8,096 bases of DNA from an uncultured Wenzhouxiangella sp. (GCA_937876395.1 CALEIM010000126.1:1-8096); one strand, 5' to 3'. Shown: positions 1 to 6,345, counted from the stretch's first letter. Notes: generated by a model not told the origin, from the letters alone. A program made the numbers and translations.

Positions 1-1
1 G

Positions 2-82
2 TCCGGCGGCATCCACGCCGGCCAGATGCACCAGCTGCTGCACTACCTCGGCGAGGACGTGATCCTGCAGTTCGGCGGCGGC
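2..82 (+). CDS. cbbL: Fragment of form I RuBisCO large subunit, broken at both ends
   Basis: Read in frame from base 2, the first 27 codons give SGGIHAGQMHQLLHYLGE followed by DVILQFGGG. This is the signature of the C-terminal half of the barrel of the form I ribulose-1,5-bisphosphate carboxylase/oxygenase large subunit, in its bacterial IA/IC style (AGQMHQLL rather than the plant VWHMPAL). Aligned by eye to spinach numbering it spans about S379 to G405, which includes the phosphate-binding residues S379, G381, G403 and G404. The next residues should be T-I/L-G-H-P, but the sequence continues GAGAVAAG and shows no more RuBisCO similarity. The RuBisCO frame stops at 230-232 after unrelated residues. 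The enzyme fixes CO2 in the Calvin cycle, but this piece cannot be functional as it stands. It is either the edge of a mis-assembled contig or a truncated gene. Family identity is very secure; biological reality of the junction is doubtful. Confidence 0.85.
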
Positions 83-84
83 GC

Positions 85-1515
85 GGGTGCGGTTGCCGCT
101 GGCTCATCGATGACAGTGGCACCAGGCGTGGTCTCCGTACCTGGCGTCCAGTTCATGAAGACCAGCAAGGCGATGACAACGGCAGCAGCGATGACGCCAA
201 TCAGCCGCTGGTGGAAGTTCCAGTTACGATGAATTTGACCACGCTGGCGCTTGATGATCTGAAACAGGTCTATGACGGCACTCCAAAGTCAGTCACCGTG
301 ATCGCCGAGCCGGCCGATATGGATGTGACCGTGACCTACGATGGTGGCACCGTGCTGCCAGTCATGGCTGGTGCCTACACTGTGCAGGCCACGATTGATG
401 ACGCGGGTTACACCGGTACGGTCAGCGACACACTGGTCATCGAGCCGGCCAGTCAGGCGATCAATTTTGCACCCATCAGTGATACGCCGGTCGATGCTGC
501 GCCGCTCGCGCTCTACGCAGTGGCAGGTTCTGGCTTGCCGGTCAGCTTCAGCCTGATTTCCGGCCCGGCGACCCTCAGCGGCAATGCCGTGACTCTGAAC
601 GGAACACTGGGCGAGATCGTTATCGAGGCAAGTCAGCCCGGCAACGCCAACTGGAATCCGGCTACGCCCGTTCAGCAGAACTTCATGGTGACCGAAGGCA
701 GCCCCGCAAGCATCAACGCGGTCAGCGCCACGACCGTCTTCGGTCAGGCTGGCGAGCCTGTGGCGGGCAATGATCTGCCCACAGTCCGGGTTGCCGACAG
801 CATGGATAATGCAGTTTCGGGTGTAACCGTCAGCTTCTCGATCAGCTCCGGCAATGGCAGCCTCAGCGGCAGCACCCAGGTCACTGACAACAGCGGCCTG
901 GCCCAGCTCGGCGGCTGGGTTTTGGGCAATACTCCGACCCAAACGGTGGAGGCAAGCGCTCCGGGGCTGAACGGCAATCCGGTGCTGTTTACAGCCAATG
1001 CCGAGGCAGATCACGAGTTTGCGATCACCATTGACGATAACCGCAGCAGCATTGAAGCCGGTGAGCGCAACACCTACATCATCGTAGTCAGCAACGTAGG
1101 CAGCAGTGACGCCGATGGCGCCGAAGTGACCGTCGAGCTGCCACCCGAACTTGACCCCCACTCGTCTGCCTGGCATTGCATGCCGTCGCCTGGTAATACC
1201 TGTGGCGGGCCGGGCAGCGGCAGCCTTGTTGACACCGTTGATTTGGCAGCCGGCGCTTCCATCACCTACATGCTTGAGGCTGACATAAACCACGGACCTG
1301 GGCGATTGATTGAGCTGGTGGCCACAATCGAATTGGGCACCAGCTCGGCGTCGGATAGCGATACGACCACGCTGGTGATCTCCGAGGATGCGATCTTCGA
1401 TGATCGCTTCGCGCACATCAGTGAGGACGGAATCAGGCTTGCCACTGCCCTGGATGACAAGCGCCTGCTTCGAATCGTTTCTCCATCGGGCTTGTTGATG
1501 GGGCGCTCGCACTAG
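85..1515 (+). CDS. Exported multi-domain Ig-like protein (MBG, Big-1-like, DUF11-like), 5' end missing
   Basis: C-terminal part of a large surface or secreted protein. The frame is open from the window edge, but sequence before about base 83 belongs to the RuBisCO fragment, so the true N-terminus and signal peptide are not here. The first possible start inside is GTG at 211, with no convincing ribosome site; I treat the gene as 5'-partial. Counting from 211: residues 14-78 resemble an MBG domain (QVYDGTPKSVTV, then VTYDGG and AGAYTVQATIDDAGY); 81-161 a second Ig-like domain (SGLPVSFSLISGPATLSGN, SQPGNANWNP); 167-263 a Big-1/invasin-like domain (VADSMDNAVSGVTVSFSI); 268-390 a DUF11-like domain (AGERNTYIIVVSNVGSSDAD, VELPPELDP) with a possible C323-C331 disulfide. 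An acidic DDNGSSDDANQ linker precedes the MBG domain. IFDDRF at 395-400 resembles the tail of the secreted protein encoded on the other strand, but here 34 more residues follow. Function is probably adhesive or structural; no enzyme motif is visible. Confidence 0.75.
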   Translation, partial: GCGCRWLIDDSGTRRGLRTWRPVHEDQQGDDNGSSDDANQPLVEVPVTMNLTTLALDDLKQVYDGTPKSVTVIAEPADMDVTVTYDGGTVLPVMAGAYTVQATIDDAGYTGTVSDTLVIEPASQAINFAPISDTPVDAAPLALYAVAGSGLPVSFSLISGPATLSGNAVTLNGTLGEIVIEASQPGNANWNPATPVQQNFMVTEGSPASINAVSATTVFGQAGEPVAGNDLPTVRVADSMDNAVSGVTVSFSISSGNGSLSGSTQVTDNSGLAQLGGWVLGNTPTQTVEASAPGLNGNPVLFTANAEADHEFAITIDDNRSSIEAGERNTYIIVVSNVGSSDADGAEVTVELPPELDPHSSAWHCMPSPGNTCGGPGSGSLVDTVDLAAGASITYMLEADINHGPGRLIELVATIELGTSSASDSDTTTLVISEDAIFDDRFAHISEDGIRLATALDDKRLLRIVSPSGLLMGRSH

Positions 1516-1559
1516 CTGCTGGTTCGGATCAAATCACCTCAACCACGCGGAATTCCGCC

Positions 1560-1591
1560 AAAAAACGCCGGCCCAAAAGCCGGCGTTTTTT
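1560..1591 (+). terminator. Strong intrinsic terminator after the Ig-like protein gene
   Basis: A perfect 13-bp stem (AAAAAACGCCGGC at 1560-1572 paired with GCCGGCGTTTTTT at 1579-1591) encloses a 6-base loop CCAAAA. It ends in six T, 44 bases after the stop codon at 1515. The GC-rich core followed by a T run is the classical Rho-independent form. The A run on the left gives the opposite strand a T run too, so it could work both ways. It insulates the downstream formaldehyde operon from read-through. Confidence 0.93.
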
Positions 1592-1750
1592 GTTCTATAC
1601 CAGCAGAATCCCATGAACGATTTTCAATTCCATGGATTTCAACCCGGCTCAGCGGCCACAAAGCCCTGCCGATGCTGGCCAGTACCGGGGCCAGGCAACG
1701 GCCCAGTCCGTTAGACTAGGGCTCTTGATCCAAACGTTCAGGAGTCCACC

Positions 1751-2869
1751 ATGAAATCCATTGCCGCCGTGGCCCTGGAGGCCAAAAAGCTGGAACTGGT
1801 TGAAATCGATGTGGCCGGGCCGCGCGCGGGCGAAGTGCTGGTGGAAATCGTGGCCACCAGCGTTTGTCATACTGACGCCTATACCCTGTCGGGGGCTGAT
1901 CCGGAGGGGTTGTTTCCGGTAGTTCTCGGACACGAAGGTGCGGGTATCGTGCGCGAAGTCGGGGCTGGTGTGACCAGCGTTCGGCCGGGTGATCATGTCA
2001 TTCCGCTCTACACTGCCGAATGCGGAAAATGCAAATTCTGCACTTCGGGCAAGACCAATCTGTGCGGAGCGGTGCGCGCCACTCAGGGCCAGGGCGTGAT
2101 GCCTGACGGCAGTTCACGCTTTTCGCTGGATGGCAAACCGCTGCATCACTACATGGGCACATCCACGTTCAGCCAGTACACGGTGCTGCCGGAAGTGTCG
2201 CTGGCGGTGGTCTCGAAGCAGGCGCCGCTGGACAAGATCTGCCTGCTTGGCTGCGGCGTGACGACCGGCATCGGCGCGGTGCTGAACACGGCAAAGGTCG
2301 AGGCCGGTTCGACAGTGGCGGTCTTTGGCCTCGGCGCGATTGGTCTGGCCGTAATCCAGGGCGCGGTGATGGCCGGTGCTGAGCGCATTATTGCCATCGA
2401 CGTCAACCCCGACAAATTCGAGCTGGCGCGTCAGTTCGGCGCAACTGATGTGGTCAATCCCAAGGATTACGACGATCCGGTTCAGCAGGTGATTGTCGAT
2501 CTGACCGATGGCGGGGTGGATTATTCCTTCGAATGCATCGGCAATGTCAACGTCATGCGCTCTGCACTGGAGTGCTGCCACAAGGGCTGGGGCGAGTCGG
2601 TGATTATCGGCGTGGCCGGGGCTGGCGAGGAGATTTCCACGCGGCCATTTCAACTGGTCACCGGCCGGGTCTGGAAGGGCTCGGCCTTCGGCGGCGTCAA
2701 GGGCCGCAGCGAGCTGCCAGGCTACGTCGAACGCTACATGAACGGCGAAATCCGGATTGACGAGTTCATCACCCACGAGCTGCCGTTCGAGAAAATCAAT
2801 GAAGCCTTTGATCTGCTGCATGCCGGTCAGAGCATTCGCACTGTGCTGCACTACGGGAGCCAATCATGA
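1751..2869 (+). CDS. frmA: S-(hydroxymethyl)glutathione dehydrogenase / class III alcohol dehydrogenase
   Basis: Cytoplasmic zinc enzyme (also called adhC, GSH-FDH) that oxidises S-hydroxymethylglutathione, formed from formaldehyde and glutathione, to S-formylglutathione with NAD(P)+; the family also reduces S-nitrosoglutathione. The 372-residue length is normal. Catalytic zinc ligands are C39, H61 (in GHEGAG) and C168. Structural zinc cysteines are C91, C94, C97 and C105 (ECGKCKFC). The Rossmann motif GLGAIG is at 192-197, with D216 at the end of the second strand as expected for NAD+. R109, followed by ATQGQG, corresponds to the class III arginine that binds the glutathione carboxylate, and MPDGSSRFS at 117-125 is also typical of class III. 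The start is fixed by AGGAG at 1740-1744, six bases before ATG. The stop overlaps the next gene's start as ATGA, so the two are translationally coupled. No frmR-like regulator is adjacent. Confidence 0.97.
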   Translation: MKSIAAVALEAKKLELVEIDVAGPRAGEVLVEIVATSVCHTDAYTLSGADPEGLFPVVLGHEGAGIVREVGAGVTSVRPGDHVIPLYTAECGKCKFCTSGKTNLCGAVRATQGQGVMPDGSSRFSLDGKPLHHYMGTSTFSQYTVLPEVSLAVVSKQAPLDKICLLGCGVTTGIGAVLNTAKVEAGSTVAVFGLGAIGLAVIQGAVMAGAERIIAIDVNPDKFELARQFGATDVVNPKDYDDPVQQVIVDLTDGGVDYSFECIGNVNVMRSALECCHKGWGESVIIGVAGAGEEISTRPFQLVTGRVWKGSAFGGVKGRSELPGYVERYMNGEIRIDEFITHELPFEKINEAFDLLHAGQSIRTVLHYGSQS

Positions 2870-3714
2870 GTCTTGAAAAAATCGCCAGTAATCGGAGCTT
2901 TGGCGGCCAGCACATTCGCTATCAGCATCGCTCGGAAGTACTTGACTGCGACATGATCTTCGCCGTCTACCTGCCACCGGCCGCCACGGCCGGGCCCGTG
3001 CCGGTGCTGTGGTGGCTTTCGGGCCTGACCTGCACGGATGAAAACTTCATGCAAAAAGCCGGCGCGCACAAACTGGCCAGCGAGCTGGGTATTGCCATCA
3101 TCTGCCCCGACACCAGCCCACGCGGCACCGATCTGCCCGGCGAACACGAGAGTTATGACTTCGGCTCCGGTGCCGGCTTCTATATCAATGCCACCCAATC
3201 GCCGTGGTCTGAGCACTACCGCATGTATGACTACGTGGTCGATGAGCTGCCGGCCCTGGTTGGCCGTGAACTGCCGATTGACCTGCGCCACCAGGCCATC
3301 AGCGGCCACTCCATGGGCGGCCATGGTGCGCTGATCTGCGCGCTGAAAAATCCCGATCACTATCGCTCGGTATCGGCCTTTGCCCCGATTGCCAACCCAA
3401 CCGAATGCGACTGGGGCAAAAAGGCCTTCAGCGGCTATCTTGGCGAAGAGAACCGTGAAACCTGGAAAGCCTGGGATGCCAGCGAGCTGATTCGCGCCCA
3501 CGGCAGCGGTCTCGAACTGCTGGTAGACCAGGGCGAGGCTGACGATTTCCTGGCCCAGGGCCAGCTTCGACCCGAGGCGCTGGAATCAGCCTGCGCCGAA
3601 CGCGGGGTAAAGCTGAACCTGCGCATGCAGCCCGGCTACGACCACTCCTACTTTTTTATCGCCAGCTTCATCGACGACCATCTGCGGCATCACGCCAAGG
3701 CGATGAAGGTATAG
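2866..3714 (+). CDS. fghA: S-formylglutathione hydrolase
   Basis: Cytoplasmic alpha/beta-hydrolase (frmB/fghA, esterase D family) that hydrolyses S-formylglutathione to formate and glutathione, the second step of formaldehyde detoxification. The 282 residues match the usual family length. The catalytic triad is readable: nucleophile S149 in GHSMGG, acid D226 in DQGEADDF, and H260 in GYDHSYFF. The oxyanion-side motif WWLSGLTCTDENF (49-61) and PDTSPRG (81-87) are family hallmarks. No signal peptide is present. The ATG overlaps the frmA stop by four bases (ATGA 2866-2869), with GGGAG at 2855-2859 inside frmA as the ribosome site. Co-transcription with frmA is therefore nearly certain and matches the consecutive reactions. 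The gene ends 24 bases before a REP-like repeat that lies in the convergent gap with the next gene. Confidence 0.97.
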   Translation: MSLEKIASNRSFGGQHIRYQHRSEVLDCDMIFAVYLPPAATAGPVPVLWWLSGLTCTDENFMQKAGAHKLASELGIAIICPDTSPRGTDLPGEHESYDFGSGAGFYINATQSPWSEHYRMYDYVVDELPALVGRELPIDLRHQAISGHSMGGHGALICALKNPDHYRSVSAFAPIANPTECDWGKKAFSGYLGEENRETWKAWDASELIRAHGSGLELLVDQGEADDFLAQGQLRPEALESACAERGVKLNLRMQPGYDHSYFFIASFIDDHLRHHAKAMKV

Positions 3715-3738
3715 GCATTTGGTGGGCTGGAGCTTTTA

Positions 3739-3764
3739 CCGTCGGCCACGTCGGGCCGACCTAC
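3739..3764 (-). repeat. REP-like hairpin, left arm of a 26-bp inverted repeat
   Basis: Read on the minus strand this begins GTAG and contains GTCGGCC, six bases CGACGT, then GGCCGAC, giving a 7-bp stem. It is the exact reverse complement of 3867-3892 over 26 bases. A GTAG-like tetranucleotide ahead of a GC-rich palindrome is the layout of REP elements mobilised by RAYT (TnpA-REP) transposases, as known in Xanthomonas, Stenotrophomonas and Pseudomonas. No RAYT gene is in the window. Confidence 0.75.
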
Positions 3765-3870
3765 GGATCATGAACGGTAGTTCGGGCCGACCTACGGATC
3801 ATGAACGGTTCGGGCCGACCTACGGATCGTGAACGGTGGTTCGGGCCGACTTACGGATCGTGAACGGTAG
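3751..3870 (+). repeat. Four imperfect 28-31 bp tandem units in the convergent gap
   Basis: Four units begin TCGGGCCGAC(C/T)TACGG at 3751, 3782, 3810 and 3841, spaced 31, 28 and 31 bases apart. Each continues GATC(A/G)TGAACGGT. Units 1-2 carry CATGAACGG and units 3-4 CGTGAACGG; unit 4 has one C-to-T change. The first part of each unit is the same sequence as one side of the flanking inverted repeat, so the array appears to have grown from a single REP-like element by local duplication. The gap has no credible gene. Position between two convergent genes (stops at 3714 and 3956) is typical for REP elements. Confidence 0.88.
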
Positions 3871-3892
3871 GTCGGCCCGACGTGGCCGACGG
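3867..3892 (+). repeat. REP-like hairpin, right arm of a 26-bp inverted repeat
   Basis: It starts GTAG (3867-3870), then stem GTCGGCC (3871-3877), loop CGACGT, stem GGCCGAC (3884-3890). It is the perfect reverse complement of 3739-3764. The two opposed arms 102 bases apart form a BIME-like pair. In RNA either arm, or the two together, could fold and help stop transcription from both convergent genes, though no T run follows. Confidence 0.75.
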
Positions 3893-3936
3893 GCGTTGGT
3901 GGTTCAATCGCTCACTCTCGACAATGGCCAGGATAC

Positions 3937-3951
3937 ATGCACGCCGTGCAT
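3937..3951. repeat. Short palindrome at the end of the GSGD-repeat gene
   Basis: ATGCACG (3937-3943) and CGTGCAT (3945-3951) form a perfect 7-bp inverted repeat around one base, five bases past the stop codon of the minus-strand gene (3956-3958). In RNA the usable stem would be about five pairs with a 5-base loop, and no T run follows. It could be a weak end signal or a protein site; it may also be chance. Confidence 0.35.
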
Positions 3952-3955
3952 AAAT

Positions 3956-4783
3956 TCAGCGTCTCGGAACGCTGATTGTGCCGTCAACCTGCGAATGCTT
4001 GACCGAACCGCTGCCCTTGGAGCGCACGGTCAGATCACCGCGGACATTTTCGACTTCCAGGTCGCCCGATCCGATGGTGCCAACCGTGACGTTGCCGCCG
4101 ATATTTTTGAGATCAGCATCGCCTGAACCGATCGAGCCAATCTCGACATCGCCACCGGCTCCGTCAAGGTCAAAGTCACCCGAACCGATGCTGCCAACCG
4201 ATACCGCACCGCGCACCCGGTCGGCTTCGACATCACCCGAGCCAATCGAGCCGATATGCAGTTGGCCGACGTCGCGGACTTCGACATCTCCCGAGCCGAC
4301 CACCACCGCAGTCTGGCCATTCACATTCTCAACGTCAGCGTCCCCCGAACCAACCACCAGATCCAGGCTGCTGACGCCTGCAACCCAGGCATCACCTGAG
4401 CCCACCGCCAGCTCGACCATGACATCATCCGGCACGTCGGCTGACAGAATCAGGCGCGCATAGCGGCTGCCAAAAAAGCTGCTCGACAGGCGACCTTCGC
4501 GCTCGGCCCGCACAATCAGTCGATCACCGGACCGCTCCTGACTCAAAACCAGACGCTCAAGATATTCCTCGTGCGATGCACAAGCGCGGCCCCGGATCAC
4601 ACCATCGGCATCCGATGCACCCTGAAGGCGAAGCTTGTGTGGACCGATTTCGAACACCAGCGTTTCAACACCGGAAAAATCAAGCTCAAGCGAGCGCGCT
4701 TCGGAGTACTTGCAGGAATCGTCGTCGGCCAGAGCAAAGGCGGGCAGCAACATGGCTGCAAAAAGTAGTGTGCGCATGTTCAT
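3956..4783 (-). CDS. Exported GSGD-repeat beta-solenoid protein (DUF2807/DUF4097-like)
   Basis: A 275-residue protein. I start it at the ATG at 4783 rather than the in-frame ATG at 4819. AAAGAGG ends at 4791, seven bases upstream, and this start gives a clean signal peptide (MNMRTLLFAAMLLPAFALA, cut before DDD). The mature N-terminal part (20-115) has two cysteines, C24 and C68, that could pair. From about 128 the motif GSGD appears at 128, 145, 163, 181, 200, 219 and 238, and GSGS at 257. These steps of 17-19 residues fit one turn each of a right-handed beta-solenoid, with alternating valine/isoleucine strands such as GDVEVRDV and GNVTVGTI. This resembles the putative adhesin families DUF2807 and DUF4097. 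The C-terminus SQVDGTISVPRR caps the ladder. It probably acts in the periplasm or at the surface. No enzyme motif is seen and the role is unknown. It converges on fghA across the REP-like array. Confidence 0.85.
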   Translation of the reverse strand: MNMRTLLFAAMLLPAFALADDDSCKYSEARSLELDFSGVETLVFEIGPHKLRLQGASDADGVIRGRACASHEEYLERLVLSQERSGDRLIVRAEREGRLSSSFFGSRYARLILSADVPDDVMVELAVGSGDAWVAGVSSLDLVVGSGDADVENVNGQTAVVVGSGDVEVRDVGQLHIGSIGSGDVEADRVRGAVSVGSIGSGDFDLDGAGGDVEIGSIGSGDADLKNIGGNVTVGTIGSGDLEVENVRGDLTVRSKGSGSVKHSQVDGTISVPRR

Positions 4784-4869
4784 CGTCGTGCCTCTTTGGA
4801 GCGTAGATGGAAGCACCATTCTGCCACCGGGAGTGAGCGGGATGAAGTGCCGGTAGTCATGTCATCCCT

Positions 4870-4888
4870 GCCGCAGGCGACCTGCGGC
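4870..4888. repeat. Perfect hairpin between two exported-protein genes
   Basis: GCCGCAGG (4870-4877), a 3-base spacer, then CCTGCGGC (4881-4888) form an uninterrupted 8-bp inverted repeat. It sits in the 178-bp gap after the CSLREA gene and 87 bases before the next minus-strand start. There is no T run on either strand, so it is not a standard intrinsic terminator. It could be a leader hairpin of the downstream gene, a Rho-dependent stop aid, or an operator. Confidence 0.55.
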
Positions 4889-4961
4889 GAACTCGCCATC
4901 GCCAACCCTTTCACGGATTGACGAATACGGCGACGTCCCGGGTTCCGATCTGAAATTCCCG

Positions 4962-6212
4962 CTAATAGGCCATGAATCGGTCGCGGAACACACGATCTGA
5001 CCCGCTTTGGAACTCCCAGGCTCCTGCATCGCAAAGATTCACGTCCCCGCCCGGCCGGGGTGCCCGCCGCTGATCGCTGCTAATGCCGTGGTCGTGCAGG
5101 CAGTTGCCAGCCGCGTTGATTGCCACGCTGTCGGGTGCCAGGGAATGCGTCCGCGTGTAACCGCCGTGATCTGCCAGCGGTCCAAGGCCAATCAGCTCCG
5201 CTGCGGTAGCCGTTCCGGTGCAGCTCGAATGAGTGCTTAACGTCCCGACCGAAACCACATCGGTACCGGCCCAAAAGTGACAGGCGACGCTGCTCGCATC
5301 TGCCTGGACAATCAGTGAATTGTGCATCGTCACGCTTGAGGGCCCAAGGCCCCCATCCACCACACTGATGCCGATCTCGCCGGCACTGCTTTCATTGAAG
5401 GCGATGGTTGAGTGCACCAGGGTGAGATCCGAGGCGGCCACCCGCAATGCCGCGTTCGGCCCCGGACTGCTGTTACCCGATATAGTGCTGTTGAGCATGC
5501 TCAAAGTACTGTTCAGCAGATAGACAGCATTTCCTGGCAGCTCGCTCGAATTTTCGGCAACCGTGGTACGAATCAGCTCGATTGTGCTGTCTTTGGCGTA
5601 AATTGCGCCGCCTTGACTGCCTGCCGTATTGTTGGCAAGTTCACTGTCGATCATGAGCAGGTTTCCGTTGGAAAGGCTGAGACTTCCCCCATTACCACTG
5701 GCGTGATTGCCTTCCAGCCGCATACGACGCATGACCAGACTGCCACCAACTACCGCGATGGCACCACCGATAGTGCCACCACTCATCAAACCGCCAGTCA
5801 GGGTCATATCCTGGATGTCGAGCTCACCATCATTGATAATTGAGGTAATGCGGTGATGACCGTCCGCGTCTAGCGTCAACCCAGCCGGATTGCCAGTCTC
5901 CGGCCCTTCGATCCAGATCGGATTCATGATCCCGCTCAGCCCACCGTTCAGCGTTATATGACCGCCACTCAGGCCCTGATCGAAGCGGATCAGTGTGCCC
6001 TCAACCCCGCCACCTGCAGAACAATCTGCCGAACCACCCTGGTTGCCACCGTTGGCGTTGATAATTGCCTCACGCAGACTGCACTGGCTGTCATCGGCCT
6101 CCACATCAGCCAGCGTATCGACCACAATCACGGCTGAGCCAAACGAGGCCCCACTCATCACAACAGCAATCAGGGCCAGGCCTGCAAAACAGACTCTTGT
6201 GGCTTGAAACAT
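4962..6212 (-). CDS. Secreted beta-helix protein with CSLREA and choice-of-anchor Q domains
   Basis: A 416-residue protein. I choose the ATG at 6212, not the in-frame ATG at 6299, because GGAGGGA (6221-6227 on this strand) lies eight bases upstream and the protein then begins with a signal peptide (FAGLALIAVVMSG core, likely cut near SFGSA). The extra 29 residues of the longer form are acidic and look non-coding. CSLREAIINANG at 44-55 is the CSLREA motif found near the start of many secreted repeat proteins. Residues about 97-310 are a ladder of short strands with Asn/Ser turns (GGAIYAKDSTIELIRTTVAE, NSTLSMLNSTISGNSS), as in pectate-lyase-like parallel beta-helices. Residues 344-401 (GPLADHGGYTRTHSLAPDSV to DAGAWEF) match the choice-of-anchor Q type. 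The tail ends VFRDRFMAY, close to a motif in the Ig-like protein at the left end. No catalytic residues are identifiable; surface attachment or polysaccharide binding is possible. Confidence 0.88.
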   Translation of the reverse strand: MFQATRVCFAGLALIAVVMSGASFGSAVIVVDTLADVEADDSQCSLREAIINANGGNQGGSADCSAGGGVEGTLIRFDQGLSGGHITLNGGLSGIMNPIWIEGPETGNPAGLTLDADGHHRITSIINDGELDIQDMTLTGGLMSGGTIGGAIAVVGGSLVMRRMRLEGNHASGNGGSLSLSNGNLLMIDSELANNTAGSQGGAIYAKDSTIELIRTTVAENSSELPGNAVYLLNSTLSMLNSTISGNSSPGPNAALRVAASDLTLVHSTIAFNESSAGEIGISVVDGGLGPSSVTMHNSLIVQADASSVACHFWAGTDVVSVGTLSTHSSCTGTATAAELIGLGPLADHGGYTRTHSLAPDSVAINAAGNCLHDHGISSDQRRAPRPGGDVNLCDAGAWEFQSGSDRVFRDRFMAY

Positions 6213-6318
6213 GATGACACTCCCTCCGGATTTCTCAGATTCAGACGCCGCGTCGGCTTCCGCCGACGAACACTCAGCCATCCTTGCCGAGAAAAACACC
6301 GGAGTCTTCGAAAGAACC

Positions 6319-6345
6319 TCATCAAATCATCAAATTTTCATCAAA
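6319..6345. promoter_or_regulatory. Three direct copies of TCATCAAA upstream of the CSLREA gene
   Basis: TCATCAAA occurs at 6319-6326, 6327-6334 and 6338-6345, the third set off by TTT. On the gene's own strand it reads TTTGATGA. The block is the most AT-rich part of the gap and lies 107-133 bases upstream of the start codon at 6212, where a promoter or activator site would be expected. I cannot assign good -35 and -10 boxes. It could also be simple slippage. Confidence 0.4.

Noticed and set aside
26..232. Continuation of the RuBisCO frame to 232 as a 68-residue protein
   Set aside because: The first part is RuBisCO, but everything after base 82 in this frame is unrelated sequence reading across the Ig-like gene in the wrong frame.
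289..1512. Long open frame (407 codons) antisense to the Ig-like protein gene
   Set aside because: It is rich in Arg, Ala and His with no domain pattern, while the plus-strand frame shows recognisable Ig-like domains. Such antisense frames are common in GC-rich DNA.
1690..1740. Promoter for frmA around TTAGACTAGGG and CTTGATCC
   Set aside because: A promoter must lie here after the terminator, but I could not find a -35/-10 pair with acceptable boxes and spacing, so I list no site.
2114..3501. Antisense open frames over frmA (2114-2863) and fghA (2851-3501)
   Set aside because: Both lie opposite genes with complete catalytic motifs. Their translations are compositionally typical shadows, with no signal peptide or motif.
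3739..3892. Tandem repeats as a CRISPR array
   Set aside because: The units are contiguous with no unique spacers of constant length, and no cas genes are present.
3836..4126. Plus-strand frame (96 codons) starting in the repeat array
   Set aside because: It begins inside the tandem units and runs antisense over the 3' end of the GSGD-repeat gene; no ribosome site and no recognisable protein.
3978..4463. Plus-strand frame with repeated SPEP-type residues
   Set aside because: It is the reverse reading of the GSGD codons; the periodicity is inherited from the real minus-strand gene, which has a signal peptide and ribosome site.
6213..6299. N-terminal extension of the CSLREA protein from the ATG at 6299
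   Set aside because: A strong GGAGGGA site and a signal peptide support the ATG at 6212; a 29-residue acidic extension would bury the signal peptide.
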